NCBI RefSeq assembly: GCF_002915575.1
Contig: NZ_PQGD01000011.1
Coordinates: 124,001-188,000, forward strand
Reading direction: 5' to 3'
DNA length: 64,000 nucleotides
DNA from: Superficieibacter electus
Lineage (GTDB): Bacteria; Pseudomonadota; Gammaproteobacteria; Enterobacterales; Enterobacteriaceae
Part shown: in pieces, positions 46,815 through 57,239 of the stretch
How positions within the stretch are numbered: position 1 is the stretch's first letter
Layout of the letters: every line of letters starts with the position of its first letter
Made by a program: the position numbers and the translations under genes
Notes under the pieces: model-generated
The model's input: the letters and a program-made list of their open reading frames with translations, nothing else
Database searches by the model: none
What the model was told of the DNA's origin: nothing

Positions 46815-48302
46815 TTACAGCGTGACGCCACTTTTAAAAATCGCCAGCTCGCGGAAATCGTTGCGCTCGTTGCAGGCTTTTTTGCCGCTGGCGATGTCGA
46901 CGATGGTGTCGACGAATTCGCTCAGCAACTGCGGCATGGCTTTGCCGTGAATAAGCTGCCCGGCATCAAAATCAATCCAGTGCTTTTTCTTCGCGGCCAG
47001 TTCGCTGTTGGTGGCAATCTTAACGGTCGGCACAAAACCGCCGTACGGTGTGCCGCGACCGGTACTGAACAGCACCATATGACATCCGGCTCCGGCCAGC
47101 GCACTGGTGGCGACCGCATCGTTACCCGGCGCGCTCAGCAGGTTAAGGCCTGGGGTTTTCAGCCGCTCGCCGTAGCGCAGCACATCAACCACCTGACTGG
47201 AACCCGCCTTTTGCGTACAGCCCAGCGATTTATCTTCAAGCGTCGTGATACCGCCCGCTTTGTTGCCCGGCGACGGGTTTTCATAAATCGGCTGATTATG
47301 GGCGATGAAATACTGCTTGAAATCGTTGACCATGGTCACCAGCTTGTCAAACGTCTGTTCGTCGCGACAATGGCTCATCAGCAGTTGCTCTGCGCCAAAC
47401 ATCTCCGGCACTTCGGTCAGCACAGTGGTACCGCCGTTGGCAATGACGTAGTCAGAGAAGCGGCCAAGCATCGGGTTGGCCGTGATCCCGGACAGACCGT
47501 CTGAACCGCCACACTCCAGGCCGAATTTCAGCTCGCCCAGTCTGCCCGGCTCGCGCTTGTCGTGGCGCATGACCTCATATAACTGATGCAGATGCTCCAG
47601 CCCGGCTTCAATTTCGTCGTCCTGATGTTGCAGGACCATAAAGTGCACGCGCTCCGGATCGAAATCGCCCAGCGTCTCGCGGAACACATCGACCTGATTG
47701 TTTTCACAGCCGAGACCGATAACCAGCACCGCGCCCGCGTTCGGGTGACGCACCATGTTTTGCAGCATGGTACGGGTATTGATATGGTCGTCGCCCAGCT
47801 GCGAGCAGCCGTAGGTGTGACTAAACAGGAAAACGCCATCGGTGCCTTGCGCGTCGTTGGTCTCTTTTAAAAAACGATTCTGGATCTGCCGGGCGATGCC
47901 GTTGACGCAGCCCACCGTCGGTAATATCCACAGCTCATTACGTACGCCAACGTCACCGTTGGCGCGGCGGTAAATTTGAACTTCTCGATCCGCAGGCTGT
48001 ACTTCTTCAGCCTGGAAATCAGGTTGATAGCGATACTCGTCCAGATCGCTGAGGTTAGTGCGCGTGTTATGGGCGTGGATATGTTCCCCTGGCGCAATAT
48101 CCGTCAGCGCATGACCAATAGGCAGACCATATTTTGTGACGTTTTCCCCTTTCGCAATGGCACTCAGGGCAAACTTGTGCCCACGCACCACGTCCTGACG
48201 CAGCGTGACTGACTGCCCGTCAACGGTCACTTGCGTACCGTTTTCCAGGTCAGCCAGCGCGACGGCGACGTTGTCCTGCGAATGGATCTTAATGTATTGC
48301 AT
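46815..48302 (-). CDS. uxaA: Altronate dehydratase
   Basis: 495 residues from the ATG at 48302, equal to E. coli UxaA; an upstream in-frame start at 48317 is not conserved. An N-terminal SAF-like domain (~1-75) is followed by the UxaA lyase domain with HTYGCSQLGDDH, GLGCENNQ, GLECGGSDGLSG and SLGCTQKAGSS, whose cysteines bind iron. It dehydrates D-altronate to 2-keto-3-deoxygluconate in the galacturonate branch. It follows uxaC by 18 bp in the same operon. Confidence 0.97.
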   Translation of the reverse strand: MQYIKIHSQDNVAVALADLENGTQVTVDGQSVTLRQDVVRGHKFALSAIAKGENVTKYGLPIGHALTDIAPGEHIHAHNTRTNLSDLDEYRYQPDFQAEEVQPADREVQIYRRANGDVGVRNELWILPTVGCVNGIARQIQNRFLKETNDAQGTDGVFLFSHTYGCSQLGDDHINTRTMLQNMVRHPNAGAVLVIGLGCENNQVDVFRETLGDFDPERVHFMVLQHQDDEIEAGLEHLHQLYEVMRHDKREPGRLGELKFGLECGGSDGLSGITANPMLGRFSDYVIANGGTTVLTEVPEMFGAEQLLMSHCRDEQTFDKLVTMVNDFKQYFIAHNQPIYENPSPGNKAGGITTLEDKSLGCTQKAGSSQVVDVLRYGERLKTPGLNLLSAPGNDAVATSALAGAGCHMVLFSTGRGTPYGGFVPTVKIATNSELAAKKKHWIDFDAGQLIHGKAMPQLLSEFVDTIVDIASGKKACNERNDFRELAIFKSGVTL

Positions 48303-48320
48303 ATCAACCAACCTCAAGGC

Positions 48321-49745
<1,425 letters not shown>

Positions 49746-49821
49746 TCAGAGAGTGCGTCTGATGTCTATGTTCAATGCTGACAAAGTTATCACACCAATT
49801 TCTACAGTCCGAGCATATTTT

Positions 49822-49837
49822 CGTGAGTTAGATCAAT
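49822..49837. promoter_or_regulatory. CRP-site candidate, uxaC side
   Basis: CGTGAGTTAGATCAAT matches TGTGA-N6-TCACA at 7 of 10 conserved positions, upstream of uxaC. The uxaC and exuT operons are catabolite-controlled in E. coli. Confidence 0.5.
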
Positions 49838-49943
49838 AAAAGAGGATAAAAAAACTACCTCCTGATGAGTAAATCAATGTCAACTCATTGTTATTAAACA
49901 CCTTTATCGCGCATATCTATATCCTTACAAAGATTCACACATT

Positions 49944-49959
49944 TGTGACGGCACTCACC
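49944..49959. promoter_or_regulatory. CRP-site candidate, exuT side
   Basis: TGTGACGGCACTCACC matches TGTGA-N6-TCACA at 9 of 10 conserved positions, about 250 bp before exuT. Confidence 0.65.
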
Positions 49960-49964
49960 TTTTA

Positions 49965-49981
49965 AAGTTGTATGACAAGTT
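49965..49981. promoter_or_regulatory. ExuR-operator candidate
   Basis: AAGTTGTATGACAAGTT, an imperfect palindrome (TTGT-ATG-ACAA core) close to the TTGTATAACAA pattern I recall for ExuR. It lies 7 bp after the CRP-like site. The rest of 49982-50207 is the exuT leader; no gene is credible in it. Confidence 0.4.
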
Positions 49982-50207
49982 ATCTTTCTGCCGTCGCAAT
50001 ACATAGATTTACACAATACATCGATGACCAATTATTCATCAGATTTACCGGTATGGACGCCGATGACTTACGAAGTCTTTGCATAGCAAGGGGCTGGTCG
50101 CAGCGGTAGATGACGCCGTTACGATCCTCCGTTACTAGCGCATCCCATGACAATGACTGAGAGGTGACCGCGTCAAACGCGGACATACCATAACGAAGAG
50201 GTTTTAA

Positions 50208-51509
50208 ATGCGTAAAATTAAAGGTTTACGTTGGTATATGATCGCCCTGGTAACGCTGGGTACCGTCCTGGGCTACCTGACGCGTAATACCGTGGCGGCG
50301 GCCGCACCGACCCTGATGGAAGAGCTGCATATTTCCACCCAGCAATACTCTTACATTATCGCGGCGTATTCAGCAGCGTATACCGTCATGCAACCGGTAG
50401 CAGGTTATGTACTGGATATCCTGGGCACCAAAATTGGTTACGCTTTCTTTGCTATTGCCTGGGCGATATTCTGCGGCGCAACCGCGCTGGCAGGTAGCTG
50501 GGGTGGGCTGGCGCTGGCGCGTGGCGCAGTAGGCGCGGCCGAAGCGGCGATGATCCCGGCCGGTCTGAAAGCCAGCTCCGAATGGTTCCCGGCAAAAGAA
50601 CGTTCCATCGCCGTGGGCTACTTTAACGTTGGCTCCTCTATCGGCGCGATGATTGCTCCGCCGCTGGTGGTGTGGGCTATCGTGATGCATAGCTGGCAGA
50701 TGGCGTTTATTATTTCTGGCGTCCTGAGCTTTGTCTGGGCAATGGCCTGGCTCATTTTCTACAAACATCCGCGCGATCAGAAAAAATTAACCGAAGAAGA
50801 ACGTGACTACATCATTGGCGGTCAGGAAGCGCAGCACCAGACTAACAACGGTAAAAAAATGTCCGTCTGGCAGATCCTCGGCACCCGTCAGTTCTGGGGG
50901 ATTGCCCTGCCACGTTTTCTGGCTGAACCGGCATGGGGTACGTTTAACGCGTGGATTCCGCTGTTCATGTTTAAAGTTTATGGCTTTAACCTGAAAGAAA
51001 TCGCCATGTTTGCCTGGATGCCGATGCTGTTTGCTGACCTCGGGTGTATCGTCGGCGGCTACCTGCCACCGCTGTTCCAGCGCTGGTTTGGCGTGAACCT
51101 GATTGTGTCACGTAAAATGGTCGTCACTATGGGGGCACTGTTAATGATTGGCCCTGGCATGATCGGCCTGTTTACCAGCCCGTATGTGGCGATTGGTCTG
51201 CTGTGTATCGGTGGTTTTGCTCACCAGTCACTGTCCGGCGCGCTGATTACGCTTTCTTCCGATGTCTTTGGCCGTAATGAAGTGGCAACGGCCAACGGGC
51301 TGACCGGAATGGCAGCATGGATGGCAAGTACCATGTTTGCTCTGGTGGTTGGTGCACTGGCGGATACTATCGGCTTCAGCCCGCTGTTCGCAGTACTGGC
51401 GGTATTTGACCTGCTGGGCGCGCTGGTTATCTGGACGGTACTGAAAAATAAACCGGCCGCAGAGATTGTGCAGTCACCGCCGAGGAACGATCCGGCGACG
51501 CAGAACTGA
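50208..51509 (+). CDS. exuT: Hexuronate (galacturonate/glucuronate) transporter
   Basis: 433 residues, twelve membrane helices, anion:cation symporter branch of the MFS. The start MRKIKGLRWYMIALVTLGTV and the loop FGRNEVATANGLTGM match E. coli ExuT; RNTVAAAAPTLMEEL follows helix 1. It imports galacturonate and glucuronate with protons, feeding uxaC. A strong terminator follows, then exuR. Confidence 0.95.
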   Translation: MRKIKGLRWYMIALVTLGTVLGYLTRNTVAAAAPTLMEELHISTQQYSYIIAAYSAAYTVMQPVAGYVLDILGTKIGYAFFAIAWAIFCGATALAGSWGGLALARGAVGAAEAAMIPAGLKASSEWFPAKERSIAVGYFNVGSSIGAMIAPPLVVWAIVMHSWQMAFIISGVLSFVWAMAWLIFYKHPRDQKKLTEEERDYIIGGQEAQHQTNNGKKMSVWQILGTRQFWGIALPRFLAEPAWGTFNAWIPLFMFKVYGFNLKEIAMFAWMPMLFADLGCIVGGYLPPLFQRWFGVNLIVSRKMVVTMGALLMIGPGMIGLFTSPYVAIGLLCIGGFAHQSLSGALITLSSDVFGRNEVATANGLTGMAAWMASTMFALVVGALADTIGFSPLFAVLAVFDLLGALVIWTVLKNKPAAEIVQSPPRNDPATQN

Positions 51510-51533
51510 TTCTTTTTACTTCTGCTGTAAACC

Positions 51534-51564
51534 AAAAAAGCCGCCTGATGAGGGCGGCTTTTTT
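51534..51564 (+). terminator. Terminator between exuT and exuR
   Basis: AGCCGCC (51539-51545) pairs with GGCGGCT (51553-51559), flanked by A6 and T6: a classical bidirectional-looking hairpin. Confidence 0.9.
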
Positions 51565-51635
51565 GTCGCGCAGTGGTGCCAGACTCGTAAAAGTGGTATA
51601 ACAAATAAAGGTGCCTTATTCCGTCCGGAGCACAA

Positions 51636-52412
51636 ATGGAAATTACCGAAACCCGTCGTTTATACCAGCAGCTTGCCGCCGACCTTAAGCAGCGCATCGA
51701 GCAAGGTGTCTATCTGGTGGGCGATAAACTGCCCGCTGAGCGTTTTATTGCCGATGAAAAAAATGTCAGCCGCACGGTGGTGCGTGAAGCCATCATTATG
51801 CTGGAGGTAGAGGGCTACGTTGAGGTCCGTAAAGGTTCCGGTATTCATGTTATATCCAATCAGGCCAGACATTATCATATTCCGGATGAAACCCAGGAGT
51901 TTGCCAACTACGGTCCTTTCGAATTGTTGCAGGCGCGCCAGCTGATTGAAAGCAATATTGCTGAATTTGCCGCCACGCAGGTGACGAAGCAGGACATCAT
52001 GAAGTTGATGGAAATTCAGGAAATGGCGCGTAAAGAGAAATGCTTCCGCGATTCAGAATGGGATCTCCAGTTTCACGTTCAGGTAGCGCTTGCCACACAG
52101 AACTCAGCGCTCGCGGCCATTGTTGAAAAAATGTGGACTCAGCGCGTGCATAATCCGTACTGGAAAAAACTGCACGATCATATTGATCTGCGCACCGTCG
52201 ATAACTGGTGTGACGATCACGACCAGATCCTCAAAGCGCTGATCCGTAAAGATCCGCACGCCGCCAAACTGGCAATGTGGCAGCACCTTGAGAACACCAA
52301 GCAGATGTTGTTCAACGAAACCAGCGATGACTTTGAATTTAACGCCGACCGCTATCTCTTTGCCGAAAATCCGGTGGTTCATCTCGATACTGCCGTCGCC
52401 AGCGCCAAATAA
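51636..52412 (+). CDS. exuR: GntR-family repressor of hexuronate genes
   Basis: 258 residues, equal to E. coli ExuR. N-terminal winged helix: [20 protein letters not shown] and [21 protein letters not shown]-terminal FadR/FCD ligand domain with metal-binding histidines ([21 protein letters not shown]). It represses exuT, uxaCA and itself until tagaturonate or fructuronate is present. GGAG precedes the ATG. Confidence 0.96.
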   Translation: MEITETRRLYQQLAADLKQRIEQGVYLVGDKLPAERFIADEKNVSRTVVREAIIMLEVEGYVEVRKGSGIHVISNQARHYHIPDETQEFANYGPFELLQARQLIESNIAEFAATQVTKQDIMKLMEIQEMARKEKCFRDSEWDLQFHVQVALATQNSALAAIVEKMWTQRVHNPYWKKLHDHIDLRTVDNWCDDHDQILKALIRKDPHAAKLAMWQHLENTKQMLFNETSDDFEFNADRYLFAENPVVHLDTAVASAK

Positions 52413-52746
52413 CACCTGTTTTCTGTGGCAGCTCGCTACGAACTGCCATCCTCTTTCCGGTAAGCAAAATACATATTGTGTCAGCGAGTGTAAAACTCCT
52501 CGCCTGATTCCCTTTCAGGCAGCAAAATCACACTTCAATGTGCCGTAATTACTGTGACGAATTTCCATACCTTTGTTACAATTAGATGCATTTTGCACTT
52601 TAGTGAGTGAGTCATAGCTCACCTCGCTCTACGACAAGGAGTTGTCTGAACGGGTTTATCGCGGCCACGCTTACGATAAATAAAAGGTCGCCCTGTCGTT
52701 AAACCGCGTTCCGTCGCGACGTTAACCGATGTACCAGGAATATTGA

Positions 52747-53415
52747 ATGGAACTTTTTACTCAGTTGATGCATGCCCTCTGGAGCCAGGATTATGACACG
52801 CTGGCAAATCCTTCTATGATTGGTATGCTCTATTTCGTCTTATTTATGATCCTTTTTCTTGAGAATGGGTTACTGCCAGCGGCGTTTCTGCCGGGCGATA
52901 GTTTGCTGGTGCTGGTTGGCGTTTTGATCGCCAAAGGGGCCATGGGTTATCCCCATACCATTATATTGCTTACCATGGCGGCCAGCCTTGGATGCTGGTT
53001 GAGTTACATTCAGGGACGGTGGCTGGGCAATACCCGGCTGGTACAAAAATGGCTGTCGCATCTGCCTGCGCATTATCACCAGCGGGCGCACCACCTCTTT
53101 CATAAACACGGGCTGTCTGCATTGCTGATTGGTCGGTTTATCGCTTTTGTCCGTACGTTGTTGCCGACTATCGCCGGTATTTCCGGTCTGAGCAGTGCAC
53201 GCTTTCAGTTCTTTAATTGGATCAGCGGCCTGCTGTGGGTGCTGATTCTGACAACGCTGGGTTATCTGCTGGGTAAGACACCGGTCTTTCTTAAGTATGA
53301 AGATCAGCTCATGTCCTGCCTGATGCTGCTGCCGGTAGTATTGCTGGTGTTCGGCCTGATTGGCTCACTGGTAGTACTGTGGAAGAAGAAGCGTCAGGAA
53401 GTCGGGGATAAATGA
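52747..53415 (+). CDS. yqjA: DedA-family membrane protein YqjA
   Basis: 222 residues (E. coli 220). DedA signatures are [20 protein letters not shown] (~residues 37-56) and [16 protein letters not shown] (~132-147), with the arginine needed for function in the latter. DedA proteins move lipids or ions across the inner membrane and are needed at alkaline pH; E. coli yqjA-mzrA is controlled by CpxR. The 334-bp region before it (52413-52746) contains no other gene; I see only AT-rich promoter-like sequence around 52570. It overlaps mzrA by four bases. Confidence 0.94.
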   Translation: MELFTQLMHALWSQDYDTLANPSMIGMLYFVLFMILFLENGLLPAAFLPGDSLLVLVGVLIAKGAMGYPHTIILLTMAASLGCWLSYIQGRWLGNTRLVQKWLSHLPAHYHQRAHHLFHKHGLSALLIGRFIAFVRTLLPTIAGISGLSSARFQFFNWISGLLWVLILTTLGYLLGKTPVFLKYEDQLMSCLMLLPVVLLVFGLIGSLVVLWKKKRQEVGDK

Positions 53416-53798
53416 TGGCAACCAGGTACAGATTACTGCGCCGTATTAGCTGGGGGTTCGCTGCGTTAATGCTGTTTACCGGTCTGTTTTATGCCGGTGT
53501 GACACTACAACGCCATGAATCGACGCTCGCTATTCGCCCGTTAAGCCAGGGCGTTAGCGTCCCTGACGGGTTTTCTGTCTGGCATCAGCTTGATGCCAAT
53601 GGAATTCGCTTCAAAAGTATTACACCGCATGATGACACCCTACTTATTAAATTCGACTCCAGCGCACAAAGCGCGGCAGCGAAAGAGGTGCTCGATCGCT
53701 CGCTTCCTCACGGTTACATCATCGCGCAGCAGGATGAAGACGATCCGGCTACCTTGTGGCTGACTCGTCTGCGCGATACGCCCCGCCGATTAGGCTGA
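53412..53798 (+). CDS. mzrA: EnvZ/OmpR modulator MzrA
   Basis: 128 residues (E. coli 127). A short cytoplasmic N-terminus and one membrane helix ([20 protein letters not shown], ~residues 14-33) are followed by a periplasmic domain nearly identical to E. coli MzrA ([31 protein letters not shown]). It interacts with EnvZ and links the Cpx and EnvZ/OmpR systems. Its start is ATGATG within the yqjA stop. Confidence 0.94.
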   Translation: MMATRYRLLRRISWGFAALMLFTGLFYAGVTLQRHESTLAIRPLSQGVSVPDGFSVWHQLDANGIRFKSITPHDDTLLIKFDSSAQSAAAKEVLDRSLPHGYIIAQQDEDDPATLWLTRLRDTPRRLG

Positions 53799-53949
53799 TT
53801 TCTTCCAGCATTCTGAATCTTTTAACTTATTTTTGTGATTTCCGGTTTACTTACTATTCTTAAGTATGCGCAAGGCAATCACATCATTTATTAGCCTGGA
53901 CGCGCAGGCACAGTCCCTATGCGCCGCAACATAATGGAATCTATAACCT

Positions 53950-54318
53950 ATGAAATATCGCATCGCTACCGCTTTAGCTCTTTTCTCTCTCAGTGCGGGT
54001 GCCTGGGCACAGTCTCCCTGTCAGGAAAAAGAGCAGGACATACAGCGTGAAATTAGCTACGCCGAAAAGCATAACAATCAGAGCCGCATTAACGGCCTGA
54101 AGAAAGCCCTGAGCGAAGTTAAAGAAAACTGTAGCGATAGCAAACTGCGTGCCGATCATCAGAAAAAAATTGCCGAGCAGAAAGAAGAAGTGGCTGAACG
54201 GCAGGACGATCTGAAAGAAGCGAAGCAGAAAGGCGATGTGGAAAAAGTGACAAAACGCGAGCATAAACTCAAGGAAGCGCAGGACGAGCTGAAGGCGCTG
54301 GAATCGCGGGATTATTGA
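53950..54318 (+). CDS. yqjC: Periplasmic DUF1090 protein YqjC
   Basis: 122 residues, as in E. coli. A signal peptide (MKYRIATALALFSLSAGAWA) is followed by a lysine- and glutamate-rich coiled coil (KIAEQKEEVAERQDDLKEAK). Function unknown; stress-related by context. A separate promoter is likely since 151 bp separate it from mzrA. Confidence 0.93.
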   Translation: MKYRIATALALFSLSAGAWAQSPCQEKEQDIQREISYAEKHNNQSRINGLKKALSEVKENCSDSKLRADHQKKIAEQKEEVAERQDDLKEAKQKGDVEKVTKREHKLKEAQDELKALESRDY

Positions 54319-54358
54319 GTTTACGGAACGATAACTTACTCACCTGGAGAGAATATTT

Positions 54359-54664
54359 ATGGCTAAAGACACGAATACAGACCATCTGCGCGCTGAGTTA
54401 AAATCCCTCACGGATACGCTGGAAGAAGTGCTGAGTTCTTCAGGCGATAAATCAAAAGAAGAAATTAGCAAACTGCGCAGCAAAGCAGAGCGAGCGCTGA
54501 AAGACAGCCGTAAGAGTCTGGGCGAAACGGGCGACGCGCTGGCAAAACAGACGCGTGTAGCGGCTGAGCGTACTGATGAATACGTCCGCGAAAATCCGTG
54601 GGCCAGTGTAGGTATCGGTGCCGCTATTGGTGTGGTACTGGGTGTACTACTGGCGCGTCGATAA
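54359..54664 (+). CDS. yqjD: Ribosome-associated membrane protein YqjD (ElaB/YgaM/YqjD family)
   Basis: 101 residues. A helical N-terminal part with TDTLEEVLSSSGDKSKEEIS precedes the C-terminal membrane helix WASVGIGAAIGVVLGVLLARR. E. coli YqjD binds ribosomes in stationary phase through the N-terminus while anchored to the inner membrane. It starts the yqjD-yqjE-yqjK operon; a Shine-Dalgarno GGAGAG precedes the ATG. Confidence 0.94.
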   Translation: MAKDTNTDHLRAELKSLTDTLEEVLSSSGDKSKEEISKLRSKAERALKDSRKSLGETGDALAKQTRVAAERTDEYVRENPWASVGIGAAIGVVLGVLLARR

Positions 54665-54666
54665 TT

Positions 54667-55065
54667 ATGGCTGATTATCGTCAAGCACAGGGGCCCGGAA
54701 AAAGCGTGCTGGGAATCGGGCAGCGGATCATCTCCATTATCATTGAGATGGCAGAAACGCGGCTGAGGCTGGCGGTAGTAGAGCTGGAAGAAGAGAAAGC
54801 TAACCTCTTCCAGATGCTGCTAATGCTGGGACTGACTATGCTTTTCGCCGCCTTTGGCCTGATGAGCCTGATGGTACTAATCATCTGGGCGGTCGATCCG
54901 CAATATCGGTTGAATGTGATGATAGGTACAACGGCAGTCCTGCTGCTGCTGGCCATCGCAGGCGGTATCTGGACGTTAGTGAAGGCTCGCCGAACCACAT
55001 TCTTACGCCATACTCGACAGGAACTGGCTAACGACCGTTCTTTGCTGGAGGAGGATAAGTCTTGA
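54667..55065 (+). CDS. yqjE: Phage-holin-family-like membrane protein YqjE
   Basis: 132 residues (E. coli 134). Two membrane helices (MLLMLGLTMLFAAFGLMSLM and VMIGTTAVLLLLAIAGGIW) in a DUF1469-type protein. The ATG at 54667 starts two bases after the yqjD stop codon; the longer upstream frame runs inside yqjD and is not real. Function unknown; stationary-phase operon. Confidence 0.92.
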   Translation: MADYRQAQGPGKSVLGIGQRIISIIIEMAETRLRLAVVELEEEKANLFQMLLMLGLTMLFAAFGLMSLMVLIIWAVDPQYRLNVMIGTTAVLLLLAIAGGIWTLVKARRTTFLRHTRQELANDRSLLEEDKS

Positions 55066-55358
55066 GTAGTAAGCAGGAACGCCAACAGCGTAAAGCCTGG
55101 CTGCTCAGTCAGATCCAACAGCAGCGGCTGGATTTATCTGCCAGCCGCCGCGACTGGCTGGACGTCACCGGGGGATACGATCGTGGCTGGAATACGCTAT
55201 TGAACCTTCGCGCCTGGGCGCTGGTAGGCAGTAGCGTAATGGCCATCTGGAGCGTGCGCAATCCCAGCTTCTTAGTTCGCTGGGGCAAACGCGGCTTCGG
55301 TATCTGGAGCGCATGGCGTCTGGTGCAGACCACCATACGCAATCAGCGCCTGCGGTAG
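55062..55358 (+). CDS. yqjK: YqjK-family protein
   Basis: 98 residues (E. coli 99) from a TTG start overlapping the yqjE stop by four bases (TTGA). N-terminus MSSKQERQQRKAWLLSQIQQ, followed by the conserved SASRRDWL and a weakly hydrophobic segment (WALVGSSVMAIWSV). Function unknown. E. coli uses the same start region, which supports the TTG. A terminator follows directly. Confidence 0.9.
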   Translation: MSSKQERQQRKAWLLSQIQQQRLDLSASRRDWLDVTGGYDRGWNTLLNLRAWALVGSSVMAIWSVRNPSFLVRWGKRGFGIWSAWRLVQTTIRNQRLR

Positions 55359-55377
55359 TCCATACTTCCCGCTAGTA

Positions 55378-55411
55378 AGCCCGTGCGCAGCAATGCTAAC
55401 GGGCTTTTTTA
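55378..55411 (+). terminator. Terminator of the yqjDEK operon
   Basis: AGCCCGT (55378-55384) pairs with ACGGGCT (55399-55405), followed by T6. Confidence 0.85.
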
Positions 55412-55578
55412 TTGCCCTGGTTTTTATCATATTTTTTGAAGAAGATTGACAGTTTTCCTTGCTAACAATTGTTATCACTCCCGCTTATGATTCTCTCCAT
55501 CGACAGCATAACAGCGTTAACCGCCTGTAATGCTGGCCAATAACACTGTTGAGAAATTAAGGTTTCCGGGAGAGCACA

Positions 55579-55971
55579 ATGAAAAAATTAGAAGATGTTG
55601 GCATGTTGGTAGCAAGGATTCTGATGCCTGTCCTGTTTATCACCGCGGGATGGGGAAAAATTACCGGTTATGCCGGTACGCAACAATACATGGAAGCGAT
55701 GGGCGTACCGGGGTTCCTGTTGCCGTTGACCATCCTGCTGGAATTCGGTGGCGGTCTGGCGATTCTGTTTGGTTTCCTGACCCGTACTACAGCGCTGTTT
55801 ACTGCTGGTTTTACCCTGCTGACGGCGTTTATTTTCCACAGCAACTTTGCTGAAGGCGTGAACTCGCTAATGTTTATGAAAAATCTGACCATCGCGGGCG
55901 GCTATTTGCTGCTGGGCATCACGGGTCCGGGCGCATTCAGCATTGACCGTCTGCTGAATAAAAAGTGGTAA
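55579..55971 (+). CDS. yqjF: DoxX-family inner-membrane protein YqjF
   Basis: 130 residues, as in E. coli. Four membrane helices; DoxX signature LVARILMPVLFITAGWGKI at the N-terminus and LPLTILLEFGGGLAILFGF in the middle. E. coli yqjF responds to aromatic compounds through YhaJ, encoded 4.3 kb downstream here. GGGAG precedes the ATG. Confidence 0.94.
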   Translation: MKKLEDVGMLVARILMPVLFITAGWGKITGYAGTQQYMEAMGVPGFLLPLTILLEFGGGLAILFGFLTRTTALFTAGFTLLTAFIFHSNFAEGVNSLMFMKNLTIAGGYLLLGITGPGAFSIDRLLNKKW

Positions 55972-56032
55972 GCGCTCTATACTGAAATAAATATCGCAGG
56001 GCTGAGAATACGTTAAGCCTGGCGCGTAATTA

Positions 56033-56134
56033 TGCCGGGTGGCGGCTTCGCCTGACCCGGCCTACGTTTTTTACGCGTTGTGCGTCAGAGTAGCAGGTTG
56101 CGTGTAGGCCCGTGCAAGCGAAGCGCCGCCGGGA
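56033..56134. repeat. BIME: paired REP elements between yqjF and yqjG
   Basis: REP at 56033-56065 (GCCGGGTGGCGGCTTCGCC) and an inverted partner at 56104-56134 (GCAAGCGAAGCGCCGCCGGG). Confidence 0.85.
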
Positions 56135-56216
56135 ATGATGACGCATCCAGCGCCAGGTTGATGGCCGTATGAACGTTTATCAGCCTGCGCAAACCGGCTT
56201 TATAACGGAGGAGAAG

Positions 56217-57203
56217 ATGGGACAACTTGTAGACGGTGTCTGGCACGATACCTGGTACGATACCAAATCCACAGGCGGTAAATTCAAACGCTCCGCGTCC
56301 GCTTACCGAAACTGGCTCACCGCCGACGGCGCGGCTGGCCCTTCCGGAGAAGGCGGTTTCGCCGCTGAAAAAGACCGCTACCATCTGTATGTTTCTCTCG
56401 CCTGCCCGTGGGCGCACCGTACGTTGATTGTTCGCAAGCTGAAAGGACTGGAGCCTTTTCTTCCCGTCTCCGTCGTACATCCGTTGATGCTGGAAAACGG
56501 CTGGACCTTTGGCGATGATTTCCCAAATGCCACTGGCGACACTCTCTATCACCACGATTTTCTTTACCAGCTCTATTTACATGCCGATCCGCAGTATTCC
56601 GGGCGGGTCACTGTTCCGGTGTTGTGGGATAAGAAAAACCAGACCATTGTCAGCAATGAGTCTTCAGAAATTATTCGCATGTTCAATACCGCGTTCGATG
56701 CGCTGGGGGCTAAAGCGGGCGATTACTACCCTGCCGACCTTCGCGAGCGAATCGACGAACTGAACGGCTGGATCTATGACGATCTGAACAATGGCGTTTA
56801 TAAGGCGGGTTTTGCCACCAGCCAGCAGGCTTATGATGAGGCGGTGGAAAAGGTATTCTCCGCCCTGAGACGCGTGGAGCAGATCCTCGGACAGCACCGT
56901 TATCTGACCGGAGATCGGCTTACCGAAGCAGACATCCGTTTGTGGACCACGCTGATCCGCTTTGATCCGGTGTATGTCACTCATTTTAAATGCGACAAGC
57001 ATCGGATTAGCGATTATCTGAACCTTTATGGCTTCCTGCGCGATATTTACCAGATGCCAGGTATTGCAGAGACGGTAAACATTGCCCATATCCGCAACCA
57101 TTATTACCGCAGCCATAAAACGGTTAACCCGACGGGCATTATCTCCATCGGGCCATGGCAGGATCTGGATGAACCACACGGGCGCGACACCCGCTTTGCA
57201 TAG
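56217..57203 (+). CDS. yqjG: Glutathionyl-hydroquinone reductase YqjG
   Basis: 328 residues from the ATG at 56217, equal to E. coli YqjG. Xi-class glutathione transferase: the catalytic cysteine is in SLACPWAHRTLIVR (~residues 60-73), and the glutathione contact NESSEIIRMFN and the C-terminal helical domain with LTEADIRLWTTLIRFDPVYV are present. It reduces glutathionyl-hydroquinones to hydroquinones. The longer upstream frame (from 56169) lacks conservation. Confidence 0.96.
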   Translation: MGQLVDGVWHDTWYDTKSTGGKFKRSASAYRNWLTADGAAGPSGEGGFAAEKDRYHLYVSLACPWAHRTLIVRKLKGLEPFLPVSVVHPLMLENGWTFGDDFPNATGDTLYHHDFLYQLYLHADPQYSGRVTVPVLWDKKNQTIVSNESSEIIRMFNTAFDALGAKAGDYYPADLRERIDELNGWIYDDLNNGVYKAGFATSQQAYDEAVEKVFSALRRVEQILGQHRYLTGDRLTEADIRLWTTLIRFDPVYVTHFKCDKHRISDYLNLYGFLRDIYQMPGIAETVNIAHIRNHYYRSHKTVNPTGIISIGPWQDLDEPHGRDTRFA

Positions 57204-57239
57204 TCCATCCCGTCGCGCGGCGAATAACGCTCGCCGCGC

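Noticed and set aside
49980-50186. 68-codon minus-strand frame in the uxaC-exuT region
   Set aside because: It lies in the exuT leader, has no ribosome-binding site and no recognisable sequence features.
52604-52620. GTGAG-TCATA-GCTCAC hairpin before yqjA
   Set aside because: Short stem without T run and no known regulator pattern; too weak to list as a feature.
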